The position numbers and the translations under genes are program-made. The notes under the pieces were generated by a model. It searched no databases. It had not been told where the DNA came from and saw nothing but the letters and a program-made list of their open reading frames with translations. From assembly GCF_002105535.1 (NCBI RefSeq), contig NZ_CP015848.1, forward strand, positions 2,720,990 through 2,784,989: 64,000 bases of DNA, read 5' to 3'. The DNA comes from Magnetospirillum sp. ME-1. Its GTDB lineage: Bacteria; Pseudomonadota; Alphaproteobacteria; Rhodospirillales; Magnetospirillaceae. Positions 20,792 through 29,823 of this stretch are shown here, piece by piece; the stretch's first letter is position 1, and the number at the start of each line of letters is the position of its first letter.

Positions 20792-21813
20792 TGAAGCTTG
20801 CTGGATCGCGGGCCGAGGCGTTCCTCAAGGCGCCGGATTCCGCATTCCGCGCCGTTCTGGTGTTCGGCCCCGACCTCGGTCTGGTGCGCGAAAGGGTGCA
20901 GCGGCTGATCCGTTCGGTTGTTCCCGATGTCTCCGACCCCTTCCGGGTCGCCGAACTTAGCCCCGCCGCGCTCAAGGAAGTACCCTCCCGGCTGGCCGAT
21001 GAGGCCGCCGCCATGGCGCTGGGCGGCGGGCGCCGGGTGGTGGTGTTGCGCGATGCCGGCGACGCCCAGACGGCGGCGGTATCCTCCTTCCTGGCCCGGC
21101 CCATGGGCGATGCCCTGGTGGTGATCGAAGGTGGCGAGCTGGGGCCGCGCTCCAGCTTGCGCAAGCTGTTCGAAGGGGCCGACAACGCCGCCGCCCTGGC
21201 CTGCTACGGCGACGAGGGCGGTTCGCTGGCCGGGGTGATCGGGGAAGAATTGAAGGCCGCCGGGCTGATGGCCGAGCCCGACGCCATGGCCTATCTCACC
21301 GAGCATCTGGGCGGCGACCGCCGCCTGACCCGCGCCGAGCTGGGCAAGCTGGCGCTTTACATGGGCGGCCCCGGCCGGGTGAGCCTGGAAGACGCCGTGG
21401 CCTGCATCGGCGATACCGCCGCGCTGGGCCTCGACGACCTGGCGCTGGCCACCGCCGACGGCGACCATGCCGGGGCGCAGCGGGTTCTGGACCGGCTGCT
21501 GCGGGAAGGCAACCAGCCGGTGGGAATGCTGCGTTCGGTGGCGCGGCACTTCCAGCGCCTGCACCTTGCCGCCGGATTGATGACTCAGGGCAAGTCCACC
21601 GATCAGGCCATGGCGGCGCTGAAGCCGCCGGTGATCTTCAAGGCCGCCGAGCGCTTCAAGCGCCAGCTGTCGCGCTGGCCCGCCGACCGTCTGGGCAAGG
21701 CGCTCGACCTGCTGACCGAGGCCGAGGTGGATTGCAAGACCACCGGCATGCCCGCCGCCGAGATCACCTCGCGCGCGCTGATGATGATCGCCCGAGCGGC
21801 GGCGAGACGATGA
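20791..21813 (+). CDS. holA: DNA polymerase III delta subunit
   Basis: A 340-residue clamp-loader subunit, the wrench that opens the beta clamp. It starts at an ATG overlapping the lptE stop (ATGA). The N-terminal RecA-like fold lacks a Walker motif, as normal for delta; segments such as LVFGPDLGLVRERVQRL, GGGRRVVVLRDA and NQPVGMLRSVARHFQRLH are typical. The gene order leuS-lptE-holA matches many proteobacteria. Confidence 0.93.
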   Translation: MKLAGSRAEAFLKAPDSAFRAVLVFGPDLGLVRERVQRLIRSVVPDVSDPFRVAELSPAALKEVPSRLADEAAAMALGGGRRVVVLRDAGDAQTAAVSSFLARPMGDALVVIEGGELGPRSSLRKLFEGADNAAALACYGDEGGSLAGVIGEELKAAGLMAEPDAMAYLTEHLGGDRRLTRAELGKLALYMGGPGRVSLEDAVACIGDTAALGLDDLALATADGDHAGAQRVLDRLLREGNQPVGMLRSVARHFQRLHLAAGLMTQGKSTDQAMAALKPPVIFKAAERFKRQLSRWPADRLGKALDLLTEAEVDCKTTGMPAAEITSRALMMIARAAARR

Positions 21814-21817
21814 TGAC

Positions 21818-22870
21818 ATGCGCGGCGGCCCGGCGATGATCCGGATTCTCGGCATAAACGCCGCCATCCTGCTGGCGGGACTGGTCGTCGCCGAACTGAT
21901 CTTCGGCAGCTGGCTGTTCGGTCCCAGCTGGGGAACCATGAACATTCCCCGCGACGTCCACCGGGTCTTCGACGTCAGCGGCCTTTACGGCGGCCCTAAG
22001 GACGCCGTCTACTCCCGCGACCGCTGGGGCTTGCGCGGGTCCTACGCCAATCCCGGCGCCGTCGACATCCTGACCATCGGCGGCTCGACCACCGACCAGC
22101 GCTTCATCGGCGACGGCCAGACCTGGCAGGATCATCTGGCGCGCGAGCTGGGCGGCAAGGTGGTGGTCAATGCCGGAATCGACGGCCAGTCCACCCTGGG
22201 CCACCTGCGGGCGTTCGATCGCTGGCTGTCGCAGATTCCCGGCCTGAAGCCCCGCTACGTCCTGGCCTATATCGGCGTCAACGACGCTCATCTGGACGGC
22301 CAGCAGCAATGGGACGACATGGCCTCGCCCTCGCCCTGGCGGCGGTTGGAGCGCTATATCGCCAACCATTCCGCCCTGGTCCAGGTGGTCACCACCATCC
22401 AGGGGACGTGGAAGGCCCGCAAGGCCCATGTGGTGCACGGCGGAACCGAATACGCGCGTGGGCCTTGGGTTGCCGGCACCCCTCCCGACCCGGACAAGGC
22501 GGCGGACCCGGCCCTGCTCGGCGCCTACGAGCAGCGGGTCGAGGCCTTGATCACGCGGATTCGGGCCATGGGCGCCGAGGCGGTCATCGTTACCCAAAGC
22601 CGTTCCGACTACCGGGTGACCGCCGCCGGACAGCCCCTGGGCCGGGAGATGTCGCCGGGGTCGGTGGATTTCGGCGCATGGGCCATGCAGACGGCCTTCA
22701 ACCGCAGGGCCATGGCGGCCTGTGGCCGGGCGGGAGCCGTCTGTCTCGACCTGGGCGGCGGGCTCGCCTTCGAGGACGGGGATTTCTACGACTGGGTTCA
22801 CACCACGCCGGCGGGAAATCGCCGCATCGCCGCATGGCTTGCCCCCCGTCTGGCGACGCTCCTGCAATAG
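21818..22870 (+). CDS. Membrane-anchored SGNH/GDSL hydrolase-like protein
   Basis: A 350-residue protein with one N-terminal transmembrane helix (about residues 9-32) and a large probably periplasmic domain. The SGNH pattern is visible: nucleophile Ser in LTIGGSTTDQ, Asn in AYIGVNDAH, and a C-terminal Asp/His pair in FYDWVHTTPAG. Such proteins de-acylate or acylate sugars or lipids. It begins 4 bp after holA; an alternative ATG is at 21836. The exact substrate is unknown. Confidence 0.75.
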   Translation: MRGGPAMIRILGINAAILLAGLVVAELIFGSWLFGPSWGTMNIPRDVHRVFDVSGLYGGPKDAVYSRDRWGLRGSYANPGAVDILTIGGSTTDQRFIGDGQTWQDHLARELGGKVVVNAGIDGQSTLGHLRAFDRWLSQIPGLKPRYVLAYIGVNDAHLDGQQQWDDMASPSPWRRLERYIANHSALVQVVTTIQGTWKARKAHVVHGGTEYARGPWVAGTPPDPDKAADPALLGAYEQRVEALITRIRAMGAEAVIVTQSRSDYRVTAAGQPLGREMSPGSVDFGAWAMQTAFNRRAMAACGRAGAVCLDLGGGLAFEDGDFYDWVHTTPAGNRRIAAWLAPRLATLLQ

Positions 22871-22986
22871 AACGCTGAAGTCGAACACTATTGGATTCCA
22901 CCTGCGTCTTGTAGAAACCAGGAAAGCCCCCCATTCTTCTCTTTCAGAAGGCAGGCACAGACTCTGCCGGTAAAGGGGGGTGGGCC

Positions 22987-25900
22987 ATGGAAATCTCCAC
23001 TTATCTGGACCGGCGCATCGCCGAGTTGTCCGAAACCCTGGCCAAGGCCGGGGCCGAACGCCTGATCCGCGCCTATGCCGGCGGCTTTCCCCTGGCCGAC
23101 CTGGCCGAGGCCGAGCCGGAGATGGTCTATGGCGCGGCGCTCGGCCTGTTCGCCTTCATGCGCGAGCGCAAGCCGGGCACGCCGTCCATCCGGGTGTTCG
23201 ATCCCGATCTGGACCGCCACGGCTGGGTCTCCAGCCATTCGGTGGTGGAGATCGTCAACGACGACATGCCGTTCCTGGTGGATTCGGTGGCCATGGAACT
23301 GGCGCGGCGCGGCATCAAGGTGCATCTGCTGGTCCATCCGGTGGTGCGGGTCGATCGCGACGGGACCGGCGGGCTGGTCCGGGTCACCGCCAACGGCGAC
23401 GGCGCCTTGCCGGAATCGGTGATGCATGTGGAGATCGACCGCCAGACGGCCGCAATCCAGGCGGATCTGGCCGCCTCGCTGGCCGACGTTCTGGGGCAGG
23501 TCCGCCGGGCGGTGGCCGATTGGCGCCGCATGCTCGACACCCTGTGGGCGGGGGTGACGGAATTCGAGGCGACGACGGCCAAGGTGCCGGCCGATGAGAA
23601 GCAGGAGGCCCTGGCCTTTCTGGAATGGCTGGCCGACAACCATTTCACCTTCCTGGGCTACCGCCGCTTCGACCTGGCCAAGGGGGTCGCCGCCGATCCG
23701 GCCAGCGGGCTGGGCATCCTGTCCGACCCCGAGGCCCATGTGTTCGACGACACCCTGACCCTGGCCGCCATGCCCGCCGAGCTGAGGGCCTTCGTCCAGC
23801 GGCCCGATCCCCTGATGGTCACCAAATCGGCCCGCCACGCGGTGATCCACCGTCCGGTGCGCATGGACATCATCGGGCTGAAGCAATTCGACGCCAAGGG
23901 CAAGGTGGTGGGGCTGCACGCCTTTCTCGGCCTGTTCACTTCGGCCGCCTATAACGACCGCCCGGCCCAGATCCCGCTGCTGCGCCGCAAGATCGCCCGG
24001 GTCGAGGCCCGGGCCGGCTTCAACAAGTCCGGCCATGACGCCAAGGCGCTGACCAACATCCTGGAGACCTATCCCCGGGACGAGCTGTTCCAGGTGTCCG
24101 AGGACGCGCTGTTCGAGACCAGCATCGGCATCCTGCACCTGCAGGACCGCCAGCGTGTGGCGGTGTTCCTCAGGAACGACGAGTTCCAGCGCTTCGTCTC
24201 CTGCCTGGTCTTCGTGCCGCGCGACCGCTACGACACGCCGCTGCGCTTGAGTATCACCGCCATGCTGGAAGAGGCGGTGGGCGGCACGCTGGACGCCTTC
24301 TACACCCAGGTGGCCGATCTGCCGCTGGCCCGCCTGCATTTCATCATCCGCACCACGCCCGGCCATCTGCCCAAGGTGGATTGCCAGGCGCTGGAAATCC
24401 GCATCGCCGACGCGGCGCGCACCTGGCACGAGCATCTGCAGGACGCCCTGATCCAGACCCATGGCGAGGCCGGCGGGCTGGCGCTGTCGCGGCGCTGGGG
24501 CAAGGGTTTCCCCGCCTCCTACCGCGAAAGCCACAGCGCGCTGGCGGCGGTGGGCGACGTGGCCCGCATCCAGGCGGCGTCGGGCGGCGAGATCGTCCTC
24601 AACCTCTACCGTCCGGTGGAGGCCGAGCCGCGCCAGGGCCGCCTCAAGCTCTACCGCTCGGGCCAGCCGGTGCCGCTGTCGGGCATCCTGCCCATGCTGG
24701 AAGCCATGGGCCTGATCGTCATCGCCGAGATGCCCCACGAGATCGTTCCGGACTCCGGCCCCGACGGAACCGTGTGGATTCACGATTTCGAGGTGGAAAG
24801 CGCCGATGGCTCGGCATTGGACGTGGCCGAGCGGCGCGAGCTGTTCCACGACGCCCTGGCGGCGGTGTGGCAGGGCGATTCCGAAAGCGACGGCTTCAAC
24901 CGTCTGGTGCTGTCCGCCGGCCTGTCGTGGCGGGAGATCATGGTGCTGCGCGCCTACACCAAGTATCTGCGCCAGACCGGCATCACCTATTCCCAGGCCT
25001 ATATCGAGCAGGCCCTGGCCGGCAACGCCGACATGGCCGCCGCCCTGGTCCAGCTGTTTCTCGCCAGCTTCGATCCCAAGGGTGATCCCGGCAAGGCGCT
25101 GGCGGCCGAGGCCATCCTGCTGGCCGGGCTGGACAAGGTGGTCAGCGCCGACGACGACCGCATCCTGCGCCGCTTCCTCAACCTGATCCGTTCCACCTTG
25201 AGAACGAATTACTTCCAGGCCGATGCGGCCGGACGGCCCAAGGCCTATCTGTCGTTCAAGCTGGATTCCCGGGCCGTGGACGAATTGCCGGCGCCCCGGC
25301 CCATGGTCGAGGTGTTCGTCTACTCGCCGCGGGTCGAGGCCATCCACCTGCGCGGCGGCAAGGTGGCGCGCGGCGGCATCCGCTGGTCCGACCGGCGCGA
25401 GGATTTCCGCACCGAGATCCTGGGCCTGATGAAGGCCCAGATGGTCAAGAACGCGGTGATCGTGCCGGTGGGCGCCAAGGGCGGCTTCGTGGTCAAGAAG
25501 CCTCCCACGACCGGCGGGCGCGAGGCGTACCTGGCCGAGGGCATCGAGTGCTACAAGACCCTGATGCGGGGCTTGCTCGACCTCACCGACAACCTGACCC
25601 CGGAAGGGGTGAAGCCTCCCCGCGACGTGGTGCGCAAGGACGGCGACGACCCCTATCTGGTGGTGGCCGCCGACAAGGGCACCGCCACCTTCTCCGACAT
25701 CGCCAATTCGGTGTCGCTGGATTACGGCCACTGGCTGGGCGACGCCTTCGCCTCGGGCGGGTCCCAGGGCTATGACCACAAGAAGATGGGCATCACCGCC
25801 AAGGGCGCCTGGGTGGCGGTGGAGCGTCACTTCCGCGAGATGGGCGTCGACACCCGCACCCAGGATTTCACCATGATCGGCGTGGGCGACATGTCGGGCG

Positions 25901-27798
25901 ACGTGTTCGGCAACGGGTTGCTGCGCTCGCCCCATGCCGGGCTGGTGGCGGCCTTCAACCACGCCCACATCTTCCTCGACCCCAATCCCGACCGGGCCAA
26001 GACCTTCGCCGAGCGCGAACGGCTGTTCAACGCCGTCAAGGCTTGGCCCGATTACGACACCTCGCTGATTTCCGAAGGCGGCGGCATCTGGCCCAGAACC
26101 GCCAAGACCATTCCCATTTCTCCCCAGGCCAAGGACCGTTTCGGTATCGAAGCGGATAGCCTGACCCCCACGGAGCTGATCCGCGCCTTGCTGAAGGCCC
26201 CCGTCGATCTGCTGTTCCTGGGCGGCATCGGCACCTATGTGAAGGCGGCGGGCGAGAGCAACGCCGATGCCGGCGACCGCGCCAACGACGCGCTTCGCGT
26301 CAACGGCTCGGAGATCGGGGCCAAGGTGGTGGGCGAGGGCGCCAATCTGGGCTTCACCCAGCTGGGCCGCATTGAATACGCGCAAGACGGGGCGGGCGGC
26401 GAGGGCGGGCGCATCGACACCGACGCCATCGACAATTCCGCCGGCGTGGATTGCTCGGACCACGAGGTCAACATCAAGATCCTGGTCAACGACCTGGTGG
26501 CGGCCGGCGATCTTACCCCTAAGCAGCGCGACAAGCTGCTGGCCGAGATGACCGAAGAGGTGGGCGCCCTGGTGCTGCGCGACAATTACCTCCAGACCCA
26601 GGCGCTCTCCATGCTCCAGGCCCAGGGGGCCGAGCTGCTGGACGCCGAGGCGCGCTTCATGCGCCTTCTGGAAAAGGGCGGCCGCCTCGACCGGGGCATC
26701 GAATTCCTGCCCACCGACGAAATGCTGACCGAGCGCGCCGCCAGGAAGCAGGGCTTCACCCGTCCCGAACTGGCGGTGCTGCTGGCCTATGGCAAGATCT
26801 GGCTCTACGACCACATCCTGGCCTCGGAGCTGCCCGACGACCCCTTCATGGCCATCGACCTCACCAACTATTTTCCCACCCAGCTCCGGGATCGTTTCGG
26901 CCACGACATCCAGCGCCACCGGCTGCGGCGCGAGATCATCGCCACGGTGGTGACCAATTCCATCGTGAATAGGGTGGGCGGCGCCTTCGTCTCGGAACTG
27001 ATGGAGACCACCGGCCATCCCCCCGCTCAGGTGGCCAGGGCCTATATCGTCGCCCGCGACGCCTTCCGCATGCGGGAAGTCTGGCGGGCCATCGAGGAGC
27101 TGGACGGCAAGGTGCCGGCCTCGGCCCAGACCGCCATGCAGATCGAGGCCAACCGGCTGGTGGAGCGCGCCACGCTGTGGGTGCTGCGTTCCATGCCGTC
27201 GCCGTTTGCGCTGGGGGCGGGCATCGCCGAACTGTCGCCCGGCGTCAAGGCCCTGGAAGGCGCGGTGCCGGCCATCCTGCCGCCCGACGCGGCTTCGGCC
27301 GTGCTGGCCCGCATCGAGTATTTCGTCGGCCAGGGGGTGCCCCACGATCTGGCCCAGCGGGTGGGCAACCTGATCGTGCTCGCCTCGGCCGCCGACATCC
27401 TGCGCATCGCCACCCGCCGGAACCTGACCATCGAGACGGCGGGGCGGCTCTATTTCGCGGTGGGGGCGCGGTTCTCGCTGGGCTGGCTCAGGGCTTCGGC
27501 GGAAAAGCTGTCGGGGCGCGGCCACTGGCTGAAGCTGGCGGCGGCGGCGGCCATCGAGGACCTCTACGGCCACCAGCGCGACATCACCGGCGTGGTGGCG
27601 GCCTCCTATCCCGGGCTCGAGCCCGACGCGGCGGTGCAGTCCTGGCTGGAGGCCAACCGGGCGGCGGTGGAGCGGGCCGAGACCCTGCTGGCCGAACTGA
27701 AGGCGGCGTCCCACATCGACCTGTCCATGATCATGGTGGCCAACCGTCAGCTGAGGACCCTGACCGAATCGGGGGCGGTCACCGAATTGCCCACCTGA
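22987..27798 (+). CDS. NAD-specific glutamate dehydrogenase, large (about 180 kDa) type
   Basis: A 1,603-residue NAD-GDH of the giant family (L_180 class), which converts glutamate to 2-oxoglutarate and ammonium for catabolism. The long N-terminal half contains ACT-like regulatory segments; the catalytic part (about 800-1250) carries the active-site lysine motif PVGAKGGFVVKKP and the NAD-binding segment GVGDMSGDVFGNGLL, plus FLGGIGTYVKA. Full length with no frameshift. Start ATG 22987 follows a purine-rich GGGGGGTGGGCC. It has its own 116-bp upstream region and is followed by a separate promoter for the next gene. Confidence 0.95.
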   Translation: MEISTYLDRRIAELSETLAKAGAERLIRAYAGGFPLADLAEAEPEMVYGAALGLFAFMRERKPGTPSIRVFDPDLDRHGWVSSHSVVEIVNDDMPFLVDSVAMELARRGIKVHLLVHPVVRVDRDGTGGLVRVTANGDGALPESVMHVEIDRQTAAIQADLAASLADVLGQVRRAVADWRRMLDTLWAGVTEFEATTAKVPADEKQEALAFLEWLADNHFTFLGYRRFDLAKGVAADPASGLGILSDPEAHVFDDTLTLAAMPAELRAFVQRPDPLMVTKSARHAVIHRPVRMDIIGLKQFDAKGKVVGLHAFLGLFTSAAYNDRPAQIPLLRRKIARVEARAGFNKSGHDAKALTNILETYPRDELFQVSEDALFETSIGILHLQDRQRVAVFLRNDEFQRFVSCLVFVPRDRYDTPLRLSITAMLEEAVGGTLDAFYTQVADLPLARLHFIIRTTPGHLPKVDCQALEIRIADAARTWHEHLQDALIQTHGEAGGLALSRRWGKGFPASYRESHSALAAVGDVARIQAASGGEIVLNLYRPVEAEPRQGRLKLYRSGQPVPLSGILPMLEAMGLIVIAEMPHEIVPDSGPDGTVWIHDFEVESADGSALDVAERRELFHDALAAVWQGDSESDGFNRLVLSAGLSWREIMVLRAYTKYLRQTGITYSQAYIEQALAGNADMAAALVQLFLASFDPKGDPGKALAAEAILLAGLDKVVSADDDRILRRFLNLIRSTLRTNYFQADAAGRPKAYLSFKLDSRAVDELPAPRPMVEVFVYSPRVEAIHLRGGKVARGGIRWSDRREDFRTEILGLMKAQMVKNAVIVPVGAKGGFVVKKPPTTGGREAYLAEGIECYKTLMRGLLDLTDNLTPEGVKPPRDVVRKDGDDPYLVVAADKGTATFSDIANSVSLDYGHWLGDAFASGGSQGYDHKKMGITAKGAWVAVERHFREMGVDTRTQDFTMIGVGDMSGDVFGNGLLRSPHAGLVAAFNHAHIFLDPNPDRAKTFAERERLFNAVKAWPDYDTSLISEGGGIWPRTAKTIPISPQAKDRFGIEADSLTPTELIRALLKAPVDLLFLGGIGTYVKAAGESNADAGDRANDALRVNGSEIGAKVVGEGANLGFTQLGRIEYAQDGAGGEGGRIDTDAIDNSAGVDCSDHEVNIKILVNDLVAAGDLTPKQRDKLLAEMTEEVGALVLRDNYLQTQALSMLQAQGAELLDAEARFMRLLEKGGRLDRGIEFLPTDEMLTERAARKQGFTRPELAVLLAYGKIWLYDHILASELPDDPFMAIDLTNYFPTQLRDRFGHDIQRHRLRREIIATVVTNSIVNRVGGAFVSELMETTGHPPAQVARAYIVARDAFRMREVWRAIEELDGKVPASAQTAMQIEANRLVERATLWVLRSMPSPFALGAGIAELSPGVKALEGAVPAILPPDAASAVLARIEYFVGQGVPHDLAQRVGNLIVLASAADILRIATRRNLTIETAGRLYFAVGARFSLGWLRASAEKLSGRGHWLKLAAAAAIEDLYGHQRDITGVVAASYPGLEPDAAVQSWLEANRAAVERAETLLAELKAASHIDLSMIMVANRQLRTLTESGAVTELPT

Positions 27799-27815
27799 TC
27801 GCCCGGTGCTATACA
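27787..27815 (+). promoter_or_regulatory. Sigma-70-type promoter at the head of the first glycan operon
   Basis: TTGCCC (27787-27792), 17-bp spacer, TATACA (27810-27815). The predicted start is near 27822, 20 bp before the methyltransferase ATG. The -35 box lies within the last codons of the glutamate dehydrogenase gene. Confidence 0.65.
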
Positions 27816-27841
27816 ATCGTCCGGCTGCGAGGACGGAAGCG

Positions 27842-28561
27842 ATGGACGAGGTCAAGGAAATCGAGTGGAGCGACGCCGTCGTGGCGCGCTTCTGGGCCTA
27901 TTGGTCGCGTCGCCCGCACACCTACTTCGCAGAATCCACCGGAGGCGCCTTGTTGCGCCGGTTCAGGCCATATCTCGATCGGGCCGGGCTGGTGATCGAT
28001 TACGGCTGTGGTTCGGGAGGGCTGGTCAACACCTTGCTGGGGGCGGGCTACCGGGTTCTGGCGGTGGATTTCTCGGCCGAATCCGTTGCCGCCGTTGCCG
28101 AGCGCTTCTCGGGTTCTACCGGCTTCGCCGGAGCCGTGCGGATCGACGAGCTCGGCTCGGAGCGGGACGCCACCGCCGATGCGGTGTTTCTGGTGGAAGC
28201 CATCGAGCACATGAATGACGAGCGGCTTGATGAATGCCTGGCCCGCATCCGCCGGCTGCTGAAGCCCGGCGGGTACTTCATCGTCACGACACCCAACCGG
28301 GAAGATATCGAGGCAGCCAAGGTCTATTGCCCGTGCTGTTCGACCGCGTTCCACCCCATGCAGCATCAGCGCAGTTGGTCGGCCCAGTCCCTGGCCCGCT
28401 GCCTGGAAGGCGCCGGGTTCAAGGTGGTCCGGACGCTGGAGACCGATCTTGGCGCCGATTCGCCCCGTCCTCTGCTTCCCTATCTCATTCGCATGGCCAA
28501 GAAGGCATTGCGCCGGATCGACCGGGACCCCCATCTTTGTGCGGTCGCCGTAAAAGCCTGA
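27842..28561 (+). CDS. Class I SAM-dependent methyltransferase
   Basis: A 239-residue methyltransferase of the UbiG/Methyltransf_11 type. The SAM motif is [12 protein letters not shown] near residue 60; AVDFSAES follows and post-motif [16 protein letters not shown] is clear. [15 protein letters not shown] segment (about 165) with two or three Cys and His could bind zinc or shape the acceptor site and is seen in sugar/lipid methyltransferases of glycan clusters. ATG 27842 is preceded by GGACGGAAG. First gene of the operon leading to gmhA and the carbamoyltransferase. Confidence 0.85.
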   Translation: MDEVKEIEWSDAVVARFWAYWSRRPHTYFAESTGGALLRRFRPYLDRAGLVIDYGCGSGGLVNTLLGAGYRVLAVDFSAESVAAVAERFSGSTGFAGAVRIDELGSERDATADAVFLVEAIEHMNDERLDECLARIRRLLKPGGYFIVTTPNREDIEAAKVYCPCCSTAFHPMQHQRSWSAQSLARCLEGAGFKVVRTLETDLGADSPRPLLPYLIRMAKKALRRIDRDPHLCAVAVKA

Positions 28562-28574
28562 GGAGCTTTTCTCC

Positions 28575-29153
28575 ATGAAATTCGCTGCTTTTCTCGATCA
28601 GCAAATCGCCGAGCATGCCCAGACCGCGGCCGTTACCGGAGCGGCGGTGCGCGAGCCCTTCCAGCGTCTGGTCCAGGCCTGCGTCGATAGCCTGGCGAAG
28701 GGTGGCAAGATCCTGTTCTTCGGCAATGGCGGCTCGGCGGCCGACGCCCAGCATCTGGCGACCGAGCTGGTGGTCCGCTACCGCTACAACCGCAAGGCCC
28801 TGGCCGCCCTGGCGCTGACCACCGACACCTCGCTGCTGACCGCCTGTGCCAACGATTTCTCGTTCGAGGAAATCTTTTCGCGCCAGATCGAGGCGCTGGG
28901 CCGGCCTGGCGACGTGGCCATCGGCATCACCACCTCGGGCAACAGCCCGAATGTGCTGACCGCCCTGGCGGTGGCCCGCGACATGGGGCTGGTGGCCGCC
29001 GGATTCTCCGGTCGTGACGGCGGCAAGATGGTGGGACTGGCCGATCCGCTGCTGATCGTGCCCTCCAACGTCACCGCCCGCATTCAGGAAATGCACATCC
29101 TGATCGGCCATGCGCTGTGCGACCAGGTGGAGGCCGTCTCGGCTCCGGCCTGA
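28575..29153 (+). CDS. gmhA: Phosphoheptose isomerase (sedoheptulose 7-phosphate isomerase)
   Basis: A 192-residue SIS-domain isomerase making D-glycero-manno-heptose 7-phosphate, the first step to ADP- or GDP-heptose. [20 protein letters not shown] (about 48-67) is the signature, with TTSGNSPNV and the C-terminal metal/active-site His in [12 protein letters not shown]. No gmhB, hldE or hldD is in this window. The setting in a glycan operon suggests heptose for a surface polysaccharide. Confidence 0.93.
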   Translation: MKFAAFLDQQIAEHAQTAAVTGAAVREPFQRLVQACVDSLAKGGKILFFGNGGSAADAQHLATELVVRYRYNRKALAALALTTDTSLLTACANDFSFEEIFSRQIEALGRPGDVAIGITTSGNSPNVLTALAVARDMGLVAAGFSGRDGGKMVGLADPLLIVPSNVTARIQEMHILIGHALCDQVEAVSAPA

Positions 29154-29223
29154 GCGGTTTGCCTCGGCGACGACGAGTGTGGTAGAAGTCCGGCACATTC
29201 GACCGGGTGGGCGATATTCGGGC

Positions 29224-29658
29224 ATGAGCAAATCACAAGGCGGCATCGATGGCGGTTCCCACGCGCGCGCGGTGGAGATGGGGTCCGACCGATCGTTCGG
29301 GCTGGTCTTCGCGACAGTGTTCGCCGTCGTCGCCTTGTTGCCGCTGAAGGATGGGGGCGACCCCCGGCTGTGGGCCGGCGCGATGGCCGCCGCCTTCCTG
29401 CTGGTCGCCCTGGTGTTTCCCAAGGCGCTGAAGCCCCTCAACAAACTGTGGTTTCTGATCGGCATGGCGCTGCATCACGTGGTGACGCCACTGGTGATGG
29501 GACTGCTGTTCTTCGTGACGGTGACACCCATCGCCCTGATCATGCGCGCGCTCGGCAAGGACCCGCTGCGCCTCGCCCGTGACGACAAGGCCGCCAGCTA
29601 TTGGATCAACCGCACACCGCCGGGCCCGACGCCCGACAGCATGCGGCGCCAGTTCTAG
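29224..29658 (+). CDS. SxtJ-family membrane protein
   Basis: A 144-residue membrane protein with three predicted helices (about residues 25-42, 48-66 and 78-107) and a basic C-terminal tail (SYWINRTPPGP). The pattern, including FPKALKPLNKLWFLIG and the following DUF5989 gene and carbamoyltransferase, matches the SxtJ family named from the saxitoxin cluster. Function is unknown; the fixed neighbourhood suggests it helps the carbamoyltransferase at the membrane. Confidence 0.8.
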   Translation: MSKSQGGIDGGSHARAVEMGSDRSFGLVFATVFAVVALLPLKDGGDPRLWAGAMAAAFLLVALVFPKALKPLNKLWFLIGMALHHVVTPLVMGLLFFVTVTPIALIMRALGKDPLRLARDDKAASYWINRTPPGPTPDSMRRQF

Positions 29659-29669
29659 GAGATCGAGAG

Positions 29670-29819
29670 TTGAGCTTTCTCATCGAGCTTTGGCAATTCC
29701 TGCGTGAGCGCAAGAAGTTCTGGCTGCTGCCCATCCTGGTGATGATGGTGGTGTTCGGCGGCCTGATCGTCCTGTCGCAGGGCTCGGCGGTGGCGCCCTT
29801 CATCTATACCCTGTTCTAG
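29670..29819 (+). CDS. 49-residue DUF5989/SxtK-like membrane peptide
   Basis: A 49-residue protein starting with TTG at 29670 behind AGGAGATCGAGAG. Residues 1-15 are charged and amphipathic (ELWQFLRERKKFW), then one transmembrane helix (LLPILVMMVVFGGLIVL) and a short tail ending in FIYTLF. The size, helix and place between an SxtJ-like gene and a carbamoyltransferase fit DUF5989. It is easily missed because it is short and lacks an ATG. Confidence 0.8.
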   Translation: MSFLIELWQFLRERKKFWLLPILVMMVVFGGLIVLSQGSAVAPFIYTLF

Positions 29820-29823
29820 GGGG

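Noticed and set aside
22888..27855. 1,655-codon open frame on the minus strand opposite the glutamate dehydrogenase gene
   Set aside because: It is His/Gln/Gly/Arg-rich with no family motif, an artefact of high-GC third positions on the other strand. The plus-strand protein has clear catalytic motifs. Similar mirror frames opposite leuS, ftsK, amtB and manC were rejected for the same reason.
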